Shown: positions 33,668-46,960, counted from the stretch's first letter. The stretch: DNA of 64,000 bases from Blastobasis lacticolella (GCA_905147135.1 LR990042.1:11957545-12021544), one strand, 5' to 3'. Notes: generated by a model not told the origin, from the letters alone. A program made the numbers and translations.

Positions 33668-34164
33668 GTCATTCTCATACCTGGTGGAAATATGGCAATC
33701 TGTAATTAACTGAAATTTTGGATTTTCATTAGTTTGACATTGATTAATGCAATTAATTGGGTAGGTATGTTATTAAACGTGCCATCAGAGCAATGTTCCA
33801 CATGTTTTCAAAAATAGTTTGACCGAAAAAAAAGTGTTTGAAATGTAATGGAGAACACTTCGAAAAGCAGTAAATATATTATTATTACTTTACATGTAAA
33901 TTGTTTTACTAATGAGAATAACGTTCGATACGCATAACGTTCAGTGTACCCCACGTTAATACCTCAAATTATGTGTTTTCCCGGAAATGCAGTAAATATT
34001 AATTCGAGGAAGCGCTGCCAGAATATCTACCTATCAATTCCAGTTTTGATGCACAGCAAAGCCCCGGGGCTCCGAGCTTCGTATTTCGAAAACATTTGTG
34101 GGTATTAGCAAACTGTCATGTTGTATTGATTTTAATACCTTCATTCATTCATGGTATTAGTCTA

Positions 34165-34262
34165 GGGGCCTGGGCGGTTTGAATTCATCAATCGTAGATA
34201 TTATGGGCGGCAGACCGCTTTGCATCAGATGTTCTGTCTGCTCGTTTGTTAATGAGTAGAAA
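34165..34262 (+). mobile_element. LINE tail of the TGCTCGTTTGCC type
   Basis: ATCGTAGATATTATGGGCGG, CAGACCGCTTTGCATCAGAT and GTTCTGTCTGCTCGTTTGTT match in order the lepidopteran tail AATTATGGGCGGC...CATCAGGTG...CTGCTCGTTTGC. Same family as 57195-57290 in this window. Confidence 0.55.
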
Positions 34263-35756
34263 ATGTAGGTATATTTAGTTAGCATGGATATTAATTTACT
34301 TCATAAATTAATTCTCAGTAAACATGATCAAAAGCAAAAAATAATTTTGAATACTTAATATTACCATACTTAATAAAACTTGCCTGGGCGTCGAGAAGAC
34401 GATTAAATATATAGATCGTTCTAAGATAGTTTAGTTAAATATTGGTTTGTCTAAAAAATCATTCGTTGCACATGTTTTAGTTTGAATTGCTTTTCTAATA
34501 TTCTTTGTGCAATTGTTTGCTTTACTCTCATGATGTTTCAATATAATAAATTTCTACTTACCGACAGAGAATTTATTGTAAATTGTCTAAGTCATAAGCT
34601 ATTACATTGTCCATGGAGTTGGTCTGGCTTATAGTAAATTGCATTTGTTATTACCGTAGTTGTTCTAGGCACAAATAGTCTCCATTTTCCAACATTTATT
34701 TTTCAATTTGCTCTCTAAAAGCTTTTACAAAAATATTGTATATTATGAAGAGCGGCTTTTAAGTTTAAGCGAATTAGAAATAGTGTTTTCGTTTTACCCA
34801 CTCGATTTCAATGTTATGTACAGTGATCGTTGTCCAAACCGGTGGGTAACCGTCGCTAGATTTACGCAAATTGGAAATGACCCCACTTCTAAATAAAGCC
34901 AGCACAACGCGAAGCACCGCAGGGGTAAGATATTTGAATTGTCGAGAGATAGATAATTGAAAAAGTGGATCGTCCAACTAACTGGGTCAATACACTATTG
35001 AAGGTCAACTTGTGATTTACATTTCTATGTAGATCCAGCAACACCCAAATATCGTGGATGTTTTATATTAGGTACACGAATACTTGAAAAATCTAAACTT
35101 GAAGAATTACTCTATCTTTCGTAACTCCGTCCATTAAGTTGAACCAAAATCAGAAACAGCTACAAGCAAAGGGGCAAGATATTGAATACCCTATACAACG
35201 TACTCACAACCCAACATAGCTGCACTGGGGCCGTAGCACGACAAAGTTAACTGAAACACACCTCACCGAAAACATTCGGCAGTGGCCGGATAACCCGGGC
35301 CTGTGTGGAACCGGTCTAATTCCTTTCGGCGGGCCCGGGCGGCCGACATTACCCGGATGCCTGGTTTATTATGAGATACAAAGCCTTTGCACACTCCGCT
35401 CGCACTCGCAACAGCCACTGTTTGATTGGTGGGACGAAAGCCGCCCTACACTCCATCCATGCAACTACTGGAACACCCGGATGCGGATTTGGGAATCCAC
35501 CGCTCCAGTCAGACGGTGCAGTGAATAGCTTTTATTAGGTTAATTCGCTGCATTCCGTTCGGTTTGGATCTGTTAATGGGTTTGTTTGGCTTCGCTGTTG
35601 GGCTGGATTCTTGTGCTAGCCTTTGTTGGTGGATAGACAGGCTAGATGAACGTAATTTCGGTCACGTTTGACCTTCGTTCGGTTTCATACAAAATAACGG
35701 TTCTGTTAACTCACAGCTCAAAATCAGTTGTGCATTTTATATGGAGGAATCAGTCT
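34263..35756. other. Gene-free stretch
   Basis: AT-rich up to about 35200. A GC-rich patch at 35270-35370 holds two nearby CCCGGGCC/GGGCCCGGG words. ORFs at 34708-34977 overlap on opposite strands. No exon is seen. Confidence 0.45.
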
Positions 35757-35882
35757 ACAGGTATCGGCCATAAGTAATACACATCGGCTAGATTCGGCTT
35801 CGTATTCACACGCGTGCAACAGAAACGACACTGTATGAAGTTCCGAACTAGCCGATGTGCATTATTTACGGGCGATACCTGT
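35757..35882. mobile_element. Foldback (MITE-like) element, 126 bp
   Basis: Left arm 35757-35791 and right arm 35848-35882 are 35-bp inverted repeats with only four mismatches, beginning and ending with ACAGGTATCG / CGATACCTGT. Pairing continues inward past a 1-base bulge through TTCGG and CTTC words, so the stem approaches 50 bp. There is no ORF. A pri-miRNA is less likely given stem length, but both options should be considered. No clear target-site duplication flanks it. Confidence 0.7.
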
Positions 35883-37433
35883 AAAAACATTCGTACAAAC
35901 AATGCAAAAAGAAAACGCGGCAAAAACTTCTCGCTCTCACTTTTCTATGAACAAACTTGCAAATGATTGTGTATTTGACAAACGAGCATTCGGAGATATA
36001 TTCGGCAGGTAAGAGGGGTTCTCCCCAACGTATTATACAATAAGATGTATCCCGTGGGCCCCAAAAATACACTAGATATGGCCTGATATTTTGCGAATTT
36101 CGAGTAAGAATGTAGGTACCCTCATTCAATCCACAACTTACCTCTCGCTTGTTTAACCATTCATTGACGTAGTGTAAGGGAAGGCAATAAGCTCTTTACA
36201 TGAAAATATAATATCACACAGAATTCCAGCGAACTTCTTCACATCAGCTTTAGGCACTCCTAAAGAGACATTGCGCTCACAATTTCCTCCGCAAATTGGA
36301 TACCGGCCCAGTTGCGTAACGCCTAATGGGTATAAATATTATAAAACAACACGGTTTTTGTAGTGTGGAGACGCGGGCGGCGTGGCAACCGCCGTTTCCA
36401 CACGGGCAATCCTTCAGCGCCGCGGGATTGGCCCTACTCACTTGTTTTTCTTAAATCTCTCTGTGAACAACTCTATTATGGCGAATCTTGTTAACATTTG
36501 AAATCATTTCTCTGCCCGAGAATAATGAGTTCTGTGTTTTCACTCGAAACTCCGGTGACTTTTGTTTAATGGAATGATAATACAATGCTGGTCTCTTTGT
36601 AGTGGGGGCCGAGAATATTGTTGTTTTTCCTCCGGCGGGTCACTTTAGTTCCAAGGGTAATTTCATTATTTTGTGTAAAAAAAGCACCGACGCAAATGGA
36701 ATTGCGAGTTTGCAGAATCTTGTTGTAGATTTATGCTCTCTGAAACCCATTTTCATACGCTTAAATTAATTCCAAGAATTTCATTTTTCGTCCTCTTTCA
36801 CTTTGATGATAGGAATATGTAAAACCTTTCGGAATATTTTCCTGTTACCAATGTAAAATTGTATCAAGATCTAAATTATTCATAATATTTACATTGTTGA
36901 TATTTCTTGAGATCGAATTAAATAAATATTGATTATTGAAATTCAAATAACCGATACTAATACCATTTAATAGATCGAAATCTTAGGAGTATTTATTCAA
37001 ATTTATACAACATTAAACTCATGACAAACTTGGACGGATATCAATATTGTCGTCGCATATTGTTGCAGGCCACTTTCTGAGGATTATTATTAAAAGAAAA
37101 ATCGCCGAATCCGCCGCCGCGCGACGCCCGAAGCCTGCTTTTTTCAAAGTTCCGCCGGGCAACGGAATATTATGTAAACAAATTTAATTATAGCGTCGAA
37201 TTAGCCACAATGGGCCGACTCCGTGAATGGGGAAGTTTGGGGGAAGTTGCCGCCGCCGAATATCGGGCAAAAACACCGCTTGTTCATTTCCCGGTGAGGA
37301 CGGCTAGGTGTATTGCAGCGCGGCGAAACTTCCCCGGCTTCCTTTTACACGCTACCTGCCTGCTTGGTGATCCCACTCTTTGTTCCGCCCATGAGTATGT
37401 TACAGTAATGTTTTAGTTAGGTTTTTACTTAAG
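35883..37433. other. Gene-free stretch
   Basis: ORFs at 35866-36129 (-) and 37210-37416 (+) have no recognisable domain. GC-elevated patches lie at 36360-36430, 37110-37170 and 37230-37360. A hairpin is at 36364-36402. No exon is called. Confidence 0.4.
36364..36402. promoter_or_regulatory. Hairpin with X-box-like half-site
   Basis: TGTGGAGACG (36364-36373) pairs with CGTTTCCACA (36393-36402) with one G-T pair, and inner GGCGG/CCGCC also pair. The loop region holds GTGGCAAC, similar to half of an RFX X-box. Could be a regulatory palindrome; could be chance. Confidence 0.25.
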
Positions 37434-37444
37434 TTATATTTTAG

Positions 37445-37730
37445 TCGGTCACACAATTGACGACCTGAGTGGTTCAGTGGTCATAATGCCAGTCAACGCC
37501 AGAGGTCCCGGGTTCGATTCCCGGCAGAGCAGAGATTTAAATGATGAATTTTAATTTTATGTTACGGGTCTGGGTGTTCTATGTATAAAAGTTTGTATTT
37601 AAAAAAGTATATAAGTAGTATACCAGTTAGCTAGCACCCATAGCACAAGCTTTGCTTAGTTTGGAGCTAGATGGCGCTGTGTAAATTTGTCCACGATAAT
37701 TTATTTATTTATTTATATTTATTTACAATT
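37445..37730 (+). mobile_element. SINE-2, full-length reference copy
   Basis: The tRNA-like head (about 37459-37532) has a CTGAGTGGTTCAGTGG A box and GGTTCGATTCC B box (37511-37521). Next come the body GATGAATTTTAATTTTATGT, the segment TATATAAGTAG, and the hallmark GCACCCATAGCACAAGCTTT...GAGCTAGATGGCGCTGTG. It ends in an ATTT-type tail. TTATATTTTAG (37434-37444) and TTATATTTAG (37731-37740) flank it, a likely target-site duplication with a one-base indel. The anticodon arm of the head is decayed. Confidence 0.85.
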
Positions 37731-38439
37731 TTATATTTAGGGAAATAATTGAAACTTAAGTTTTGGTGTTGCGATAATCTTATCATAATATATAATAAAC
37801 TAAAAATAATTATCCCGATCGATAGGTCCTTAAACTTTCCAATATAATTCGATCGCAACAGTTTAGAACAAAAACAATGTACCTATCAGTATTACAAATG
37901 ACCGGACGAAACAAACGGGCCGAAAACGAAACTTGTACAATTTATCACAAACTATCTAATCAATTTACGAACGATTCCCGGTTTAATATCAAATCCACGT
38001 TTCGGGAAAGGTTGCGACTCGTGCGCTCGTGGCTCGCTGCGGCATTGTGCTAAATAAATTGTTATTAATGACCAGACCGCCCCTACTTGCTGTGATAATG
38101 GCCGCCCGTTTTGTTTATAGACGAATCTCGGGCGGGTTGCGTCTTGGGCGCCGGGGTCGATACGCCGAAACGACTGCTCTTAATGAAAGCTCCAATGGAA
38201 TAAAGTTTGGATTAAAGATCATAACTTATATTATAGTAATACGACGCAGAATAACGAACGACCTAACAAAAATCTTGTTTTATAAGAGTGGCGCAAAAAG
38301 TTCATAATCATGACTTGGATATTCAGAAATATGACGTTGACAATGTGTGTTGGCTCTTATGAACGGATAATCTGCTTTCAGCATTAAACTTGTAAAGTGC
38401 TCCACTCCATATGTCCGCGGTAAAAGGGAGGGTTGTTTC

Positions 38440-38560
38440 CTATTCATACACCGCGATACTCTTTTACGATTCGAGCAAAAACACGGCGCAGGATAAACCC
38501 CGGGGCGGCGCGGGCGGCGCCGACGCTGTTGAATTTTACGATTCCGCTAAGCCGCCTTAA
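38440..38560. promoter_or_regulatory. GC-rich island, candidate regulatory
   Basis: A CCCCGGGGCGGCGCGGGCGGCGCCG core sits inside AT-rich flanks and is followed by GAATTTTACGATTCC. CpG density is high. No ORF of note and no repeat. Confidence 0.2.
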
Positions 38561-40310
38561 AGTCGAGCCCTTCCTGAATATTTTGATTTATTTATAGGCG
38601 GAAAGGCGTAAAAGGGTGGTCCAAAAAACAATATACCGCCTCAGCTGCCGCGCGCCGCTCCCGACTCTTAACATAATATCTCGCTAAGATACCGTGATAC
38701 TCGCACCAACTTTCGCATACTCGAGAAGCGAACACAGAAACGTCGTCAACAGATGAGAGAGGACGCACCCACCTGTAATTATCAGCCCCGAAAAGCTTGG
38801 TAAACAAATTTGCGGCAGCCAAGTTTTACACTTAATTCATTACAATGTAATATAGTCGCGTGAGAAGACGCAGGCCGCATTAAGCGCTCGCGCCTCCTAC
38901 ACTTCATTGTGATGCTAATTTAGGGCAGCTCTATGAATATGGGGCGGCGGGAGCGCCGCTCGCACTTTTTGCCTCACCGCGCTAAATTAATCTGAATAAC
39001 ACCGCCGATAGGCGAGCACCGGCAAAATGTCTTTTATTTGAGCTGCGGTGGATGCGTCTCGTTTTTATTTTATTCATTCACTTCCATGTGTTGATTAATT
39101 AGAAAGAAGTCTATAACAAACTTTATATCCCAATTCACATTCAGGTATGTCCTTAGACAAACTTATTGATTCCGTAGCTGTTTCTCAACCTTAATAGCTT
39201 GAGTGTACAATTTTTCACTGGCCGCCGTTCCTTCCAATGTAAGCAACAGCAATGTTCCATTAAAGCATCGCGAGCACTCACGATAAAATAAATGTTACTT
39301 AGCTGCTAATCACGTCCTCGGAGCGTAAGTGTCCTGTACCGGAGCAGGTAATGGCGCGAGCACTAACGCGGGATTGGCTAAAGCAATCCCCCCATGGAGC
39401 ATATTTGCGACGCCCAATTCCGGCCGGAATGCACTCGAATACGCGCGCCGTACGTGTTTCTCATAGAAATTAAGGTAATTTTTAAGTGAGCCTTTCGCGC
39501 TGCAACGCTCGCGCTCATTCAGCCCCGTTTCCCGCGTGTTAGAGCACTTAAAGGCATGCAAAGCCACTTTTAAACAAATGAAAGCCTTTCCATGCGTCGT
39601 TCATCTTACCCCACTCATACCAATCTGGCTCACTGAAAGGCGGTGAGCATTTTACATATTATTATGTCAATTTTCTTTTTCAACGCGCGCTGGTGATTTT
39701 CGGTGTAGAGAAAATTTGTTTACGATATAAGGGCGTTTACTTCGTTCGTGTCGTGTATCGACTCGATAAATAACCGTTTAATTTTACTGTGTTAGCACTG
39801 ACAAACTCTTGTTGAAGATGGTAATGCAACTTAATTAAACAGAAAGTGTGAAGTGTATAAAGTTTGTCATTATTGTTATCATAATTGCTTTGCAGTTGTC
39901 GACTAAAGTGTTTGTTACGAGAATAACAACGCTTTTTGCTTTCATTTAATTTTGTTTGTGTAATTTAACTCGTCTAATTTCGCGCGTTGGATTGCTCCCC
40001 CGATCGGGTCTCTCCCGCGCGGGTGATACGCGAGACGGTTCTAAGGTTGTTGTGACATAAGGTTCACTTTAGTGTGCCATTCGCAACGAGAGTCGTCGTA
40101 TCATATCACTCGTCATCGCAGGGTTGTCGCGTCACTTTGATTTATAAATATATTACTTAGTGATAATTTAATAGATAGCACAGTCAGCTGCCTAACCGAC
40201 TACCTAAGGTTACATGCATAGCGGTTGTACCTAAGACGTATCTTATTTACCCTGTTGTATCCAAAGGGGAACTTTCATTATTTCTAACATAAAATAAATA
40301 AAATGGGGCA

Positions 40311-40342
40311 CCAATCGGCTCCAGAGACTGTTCAACTGGTCT
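40311..40342 (-). repeat. Short dispersed repeat F, copy 2
   Basis: The reverse complement contains GTTGAACAGTCTCTGGAGCC and GATTGG, matching 33435-33462 (+). Confidence 0.45.
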
Positions 40343-41999
40343 CAGGGTCCCTAGCGGAAAGCTCTGGTCAAACTCGCGATTAAATTATTTATTTTCTATT
40401 AAAATAGCCCATTGCTTTCTTTTAAGACGATTTCAGATTTTACTAATCTCATTTTCACCTCCCATGTTCTATATTTATCTAGAAAATGTTAATTACCTAC
40501 ACATCAATGTTAATCTTATCAAGTAACTTATCAAATATTAATAAAATTACTGAATTATCTCCAGCCAAAAGATACTAATGTTTGGATTCCTGAAATTACA
40601 AAGTAGTATTTGGTAAAAGTCAATAGAAGCTGCAAACTCTAAATTTATATTCAATACTCATACTTCGTGTACATATCGCATGTACGACCTTCCGAAGGAA
40701 TGAGCAGCGTCAGCCGTGCCCTATGGGGACGCGTCTGTCAGCCCTAAAGACACGCGCCGTTTTGTGTCGACGGGCTTTTTGGCATGCTCACAATACGCCC
40801 CCGCCTGTAATGTAGACAACGGTGATTTGATAAATGAGTGGAGCTTCCCTGTTGAAAAGGCGTACATTTTATGTTCCAAAACTGGCCTGTTTTGACAAAA
40901 CCTGTGCTCGGCTGCGCCGCGCGCCGCCACAATGGCGACTGTCGCGGCGAATGCTTTCATTCATTCTTCTAATGAATTGCCCATGAAGAAAGTAAAATGA
41001 TCTGGAGATTAATCAAGTGAGCCGCACTCAGCTCTTCGGGTTTTGCTTAACCATTCGTAAAACAACCGTCACGGACTCCACAGTGAGTTGTCCTGCTTGT
41101 AGTATTTCTTCTGTTTCTTATAATGGTGTTGGATTGTCAACACTTTCTTTAGCACTTCACTATTTATTTTAAAGATTTTCGTCTAGGTAAGATGATACAA
41201 CGCTATAGAAGATTTGGGTAGCCGTTTTTCAAATATAAATGTATAGCCGTTGAATAGGACAGGACAACCGTCGGTTGAATTCCGATCTAAGACGTGCGCG
41301 AAGTAAACGCTAACACGCTCCAGACAAATCGAACAGTAAAACAAACTGTGCCCATATTGCGTCAATAAAATCCATCGACGTCCCAAAATCACGTCGTTGC
41401 GGCGGCTTCCGTGCAGGCTGTTTGCCCGGAAGCGTCGGAGGGACGTTGACAAACCGCTAAACGGCCACGGGCTGCGCGGCCGTCGCTGGCGACATCTCTT
41501 GTGTAAACTGGTTAACAGACCAGTAGGTAGTGTACTCTCCTAAAAATAGAAAGAATTCGCTTTATTGTTTTCGTCCCCATGACTCTACCGGTCGTACAAT
41601 GAGTTAAATTGTAAAATAAAGTAAGTAAAACACAATTTCACTCAGACATACGGCACAATTTTAAAAAATTGCATCTCTCAAAAGGACAACTTCTCATTTT
41701 ATTCGAAGAACACCGCATGTGATACAAAAATGATATGAACGTAAAACTTAGAATCAAAGGCAGGTTCACGTAAAAAAGTATAAGGGTAGCGATGTTAAGT
41801 GCTTTTATGAGAAACGTGCTTGTCTCATTTTCACGACTGGTTTCCCTAAAAATTATTCTAGTTTTTACTCAAATTCATTTAATAATGAATCTGTGTTCTA
41901 TTTAAACCTCTATTGTTAGAAATGTTCTTACAATACCACAAAATATAACCTATTGCATTATAGACTGTACAACACTGTAGCAAAGCTCGATAGCCCACA

Positions 42000-42025
42000 A
42001 TATTATACAATGCAGTGTATAATAT
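42000..42025. repeat. 9-bp AT-rich hairpin
   Basis: ATATTATAC and GTATAATAT flank an 8-base centre (AATGCAGT). AT-rich palindromes are common by chance. Confidence 0.4.
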
Positions 42026-42713
42026 GTGTATGGAATATAGAGATCACAGACACCGACCCTTAGTCTTTAACCCGATTCCGACACAATCGTCTTCAGCTAT
42101 AGTCTCAGCACATGTAATCTAGCACGGTCGCCATAATCTCCACGGGAGTACATACACGACAGGTGGGCTTAAAACCGTGTCCCCGAGCAAAAGGTCGGAG
42201 CTTACACGGTCTCGCACAACATTTTCGAGGTTCCGAGGTTCCGCTAATACTTGCAACACGTGCATGGCTGGAATCAGACGTTTGCGAGCGAAGGTATTGA
42301 TATTGCTACGGACCGTTGCAGTTGTGATGTTTCACTTCGTGGACTCTATTATGAGTCTGTTTCAGTCTGTCGATGGAAATTGTACCTATACTCCCGCAGA
42401 TGCTTTTAACACTGATTGCTTCAAAGAGGAACACGGTGTCGTACCATCTCACGTGGTAGTAAGTAAAGATGCGGCCGAAGATGGAGCATGCCTGTCTAGG
42501 AGCAGCCTATTCACTAGCCTTTCTAGCCTTGAAGGCATCCAGATTATAGGGATCAGGAAACACACTCATAAGCTATAGTACACCAACAAGCTGTTTGAAT
42601 AGGGTCAAAGGCTTAGTCGGTGTATTTTTAACCCTACCGGCGCGTGGAGGCTTGCTAATGACCGCGCACATCAAACACCGCCCCCAATATTGCTACTCGG
42701 CGGGCAATAACTG

Positions 42714-42732
42714 CGCGGGAACAATGCGCCCC
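42714..42732. repeat. Shared block with 43591-43610
   Basis: CGCGGGAACAATGCGCCCC here and CGCGGGAAACAATGCGCCCC at 43591-43610, about 880 bp apart, same strand. Both follow a GCAA.A/C..GCG lead. Duplicated element or paired regulatory site. Confidence 0.4.
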
Positions 42733-43697
42733 CAGTGAATCCGCGCTATACTTTTCTTGTTCAACTGTTTGTTGTGCCTATCAACGGAAACAGTCGAGCT
42801 CACTAATATGCCGATGCTCCAGTGACAGATTTGTAAGCTTGTTTTTTGTGGGCTACTATCATGGTAGTAAAGTTGGGACAACAAAATAAAGGAATAGAAT
42901 GTGATCAAACATTAGGTTCATAAAACTAAAAAAACATTTGTCATAACCGTCGAGTCTTCTTTAGATTTCCGTCTAGAAGCTGTAAGCTGCTGTCGCGGTC
43001 ATTATTAGATATTTTAAAAGTATTGACCGGGTTTCTTACCCGAAAATATCGGACTACTTGTAGCTAACCAAGGTACGCGGTACGTGGGAAGAGACCCGAT
43101 AAATATTTTTAATATATTTATATTTTAAAAGTTGTCAACAAGCCATTACAACAACAAATAATAAAAACGTAAAAAAATTAAGCGGGGTGTAGTAAAAAAA
43201 AATTACTTTTCGGTGATTTTACTGTAATTTTATTGTTCTCAATTATTTAAGTATCTTGAAAAAGCTCAAATTTAATATAGTTTTACTAATCACGAATAGC
43301 TCTGATATCAATGTATTATTGTTTATTAGGGATTACTTATGTTAATTTATTGTTAAATGGAATAATACGGAACCCTTGTGCTACTCCGACTTGCACTTGA
43401 CCGTATTTTTAATTAAACATTAGGAGTTAACTGTGACAATAGGCTAAGGCCTGTTAAGACATTACTTATCCATAATGGAAACTTAAAAACAAAACCAGTT
43501 GTGCCCGTACAAACTTACCCGTAACGTAAGTCAACAACAAAAAGCCAAGTTCCGTGCAAACAGCGTTCACATTGCCACTGAGCAACGCGGCGCGGGAAAC
43601 AATGCGCCCCTTCTGATTGTACTGCATTGTGCTCTGGCCGCGCTGTATTAGCCACTGAGTCCGACTCTGGTGTAATTTGCTAACTGCCCACAACATG

Positions 43698-43739
43698 CGC
43701 ACACTTTTGTTCACCGTGCGCTCACTTTTGTTCACCGTG
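43698..43739. repeat. Two 21-bp tandem units
   Basis: CGCACACTTTTGTTCACCGTG and CGCTCACTTTTGTTCACCGTG are adjacent, differing at one base, followed by a CGCTTGTCT partial unit. The CTTTTGTTC core resembles a Sox/HMG-type site, so each unit could hold one. Confidence 0.7.
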
Positions 43740-46700
43740 CGCTTGTCTCTTTTCAGGTAAGCAGCGTTAGTGCGGCCTCCATATTGGTACGTACGTTTGG
43801 GTTGCATTGGTAGCCGTGCAGTGCTAAATGTGTCAATGTCGTGTGGTTTGTTTGTAGTGGTTTACTGTTGATAAGGTCACAGGTAATTATTAGGTGAACA
43901 TTCGTGACCTTTTCGTTCATCGGTTTAGGGTAGTGTTAAATTGAGCTTTCTCAATATCGATTTGCGGTTTGTCAGGACCGTAGCGATGGGTTGATGTGGT
44001 ACCTACCTATTTATTTATTTATTTACCATACATTTACAGCTATGTCCTACCCTACGAGAAAAAGACGTGACTTTGTGTACGGTCGGCCAAGAAAGTGACA
44101 ACTAAAGTTGAGTTCAGTTGCACTTCAAAAAACAAGCAAATAATGTAACATTTCGTTTACAAATTCTTTGAAAACTGATAATTCACTTTTCTGGCCGATT
44201 TTACGCGTGTATGTATGAGTGTAACAGATAATTACTAACCGGAATGTGAGGCTCTTGCGCTTACTCGTTCAAATCCACATTACGTAAGACCTCTTTCATT
44301 GTGGATTTTCAATTCTTTGATCTTCACCGCGCCTGTCAAGCGCAGTGATTAGAACCCTCCAACCTATATCAGCTATATCCAAAGGTTAGCAATGTTTAGC
44401 ACTGCGCTATTGACAACCATGACTATGCAACCGAAAAATTCGGGCGTACTCTAGGACTGGGTAGGTTAGGGCCATTGATGACGATGACGCTGCAACGGTG
44501 GAACTCGGACGCAGCTACATGTAGATACACGTTTGCATAAAAATGCGGGTGTTTCCCGGTTGAATTGATGGATTGGTGCGGGATTAACTCGCGCTCAACT
44601 CTTCGCGGCGCGTCATTTGTCCCGCGCGACCGGCGGCCGGGTTTAATTCGCCGATAACCACCTTCCAGCCGGATTTTACACAGATTATCGACGACCGATA
44701 AAAATGTAAAAGTTCGGTGTCACATCATTACAGTAATTGCTGCGACGGCTCGGACGCTGTGGCAATGTTGAAGTGTTTTACGGGACTAGTGTACTTCCCA
44801 AGGAATTTTTTTTAGAAATATGTTTTTTTTTGGAAAGTTTATATTAATTTAAATTGTATATATCTAGGTCGGTAGGTGATATTATAACTGATTTTAATGT
44901 ATTAAAACGATTTATGGCATATTTTATAATTAAAGCACAAAAAGGTTTGTCTTCAACTTTATTGCCTTCTAAATCACAAAACAATATTTTGATAAATACT
45001 TAAAAAGAAACCCCAAAATGTTATATTGAACCGCGCGGCTTAGTCCTAATAACCGTAATAAACATCAACGGTAACGAGCGATAGGCGATTCGTGCTGATG
45101 TTACACTGTTTTTATACACGGCCGGTACATGGGAAAGCTTTCTAATTGCCGGAACAATGCAGAGCCGGTTATTTGCCGGCGGCATTGTTTTTGTCCGCGC
45201 CGGTTCATTTTACCCCACCTTCCTCCGGGCGGGAGATTAATGGAATTTGAATACGCATAGCCTTTGTGTTCGGCTTTACGCGTAATTTAAGCGTGTACCG
45301 GCCCCGTGATTCGGCGTTTCCCGCGCAATCTTACGGCCCGCAGGTGCGCGACGCTCACACAAACTGTTGTGGATATCATGCGTCGCACACTGGACCCGCT
45401 TTCTGCACACTCACTGTTGATGGCGCGGTGTTATTTTTCATTCCCACCTTTTCATTCTCCCGGCAAATATACCCGCTGAGGCCACCCGGCCGGCTTCTAC
45501 CCCAAATTGCTTTTCCCGTCATTATATTGCTTTCAAAAGTTTACTTTTTATCACCATTTTTAGTGGGTGTCTAATGAATTTTTGATAACATTGTGGGCCG
45601 CGCTTGCCTGGTGTGATAAAAATATCCGATTATTTCGGCGGAAGCGCCCTGTTGGTTTGTTCAGTAAGCTCGGTGTGTGCTCGAAACACTATCAATCATC
45701 CCCGTGGCTAGACAGACATACCGAGAAATGAAATGTGTTTGTTCCATTGAGGTGCTTAGCTATTGATTTTGCCCAGAATGACCGATGTCCACAGTGGATA
45801 CAACCCCTGGCCTCTGTCCTTATAGGTAAGGATAATTGTTGTTTATCGCCATTCCCATCTCTGACCCATTTACTAATGAAGGAGGCACATTACTGTCACA
45901 TACATTTAGTAAATCCCCATTTTCCGTTCCCGGCAAACGAGAAACAGGGCACGAACGCATCGCATTGTAGTATCTGTGTATTATATACACTGAATGTTAT
46001 GGAGGCTCAACAAAGGGCTTGAGTTGCCTTAATTACAGGTTAGACGTGAACGTTACTGATGCAGCGTAATCATCAAATGCAGTTACATGGCGACAGAGCA
46101 CATCAATTCGCTGGAGACTGTCCTGTTGTAGCGCGAATGCGAAACCCATTACCATAATTGAGCGGCTCGTACGGGACACTTCTCGGATCGACGGCGTCTT
46201 TGACGGGACATCGGCGTAATGAGGGGCCAAAGCCGGCGCGTCATCCGCCCTAATGCATCTTTACAGTAAGAATTGAGGATGGAGCTGCCCCGCCACGACA
46301 GCACGCCACGGAGCTCCTTATGCCCGATTAATTTCGCTTCGGCGATCTACACGAGCATTTTCCGCCTTGCTGCGCCCTCCTCGTTAGCTATACCATCAAA
46401 ATATTCATTACGCAAAAATTAAATATCAAATATCCGCACTTATTTCAAGTAGCCAATTCGATGCAGTGGGCTGGAGGGCACTCGTTCGATCAATTACTAA
46501 AATGAAAACCATGATTGTGCATCGGTACATATTTACTTTTTCGCCAGTACTGGTTACATATGAACGGGCTACGAGTTCATAAACAGACCGCAGGCGTTTG
46601 TTGTGCTGTAAAAATAGCGCCGACATGTCAGGCGTGAGGAAGCGCTTTGTGCTGCGGCCCGGAGAGAAGCGAAAAATTGGCTTTGATACATATTCCTTGT

Positions 46701-46960
46701 GGAGTATTATTTTATATTAGAACAGGGTCTTTTTTCCCAGAGTATTTTGTTAACTTTTTCGGTATAGGTCAGTTTGCAAAGAAAAAACAGTACTGGTTTA
46801 TCTATCTAGTTCGTATTAATACGTAGGCAGTACTAGGTACCAGTGAAGTAAATTATATATTCGGTGTTAGTATGGAACTTGCTTAGGCAATATCTGCCTT
46901 TATTATCGTGGTTGTATCAAGATTGTGTGTAGAATACTAATGTTATCCATATAGTGTCTA
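43740..46960. other. Gene-free stretch with GC islands
   Basis: A TTTATTTATTTATTTA run at 44009-44025. GC islands at 44570-44680, 45110-45240, 45290-45500 and 46230-46380. ORFs at 45266-45574 and 45735-46022 (+) have no domain. No exon is recognised. Confidence 0.4.

Larger units (their letters stand above)
32799..34164. other. Gene-free stretch
   Basis: Contains a short dispersed-repeat piece at 33431-33462 and a hairpin at 33627-33667. Otherwise AT-rich, with no exon. Confidence 0.45.
37741..43697. other. Long gene-free stretch, repeat-poor
   Basis: No exon and almost no recognisable repeat in 6 kb. GC islands: 37990-38160, 38480-38560, 38630-38830, 38860-39010, 39400-39560, 40700-40960 and 41360-41520. 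ORFs up to 133 codons (42177-42578 +) occur in them; that one starts at GTG, shows no domain and lacks splice context. Scarcity of repeats plus GC islands fits a constrained regulatory desert, which remains inference. Confidence 0.4.

Noticed and set aside
42121..42150. Possible LINE tail (CGCCATAATCTCCACGG)
   Set aside because: Only one short module resembles the family and the neighbouring modules are missing.
42177..42578. 133-codon + ORF as a gene
   Set aside because: It starts at GTG, has no recognisable domain and no flanking splice signals.
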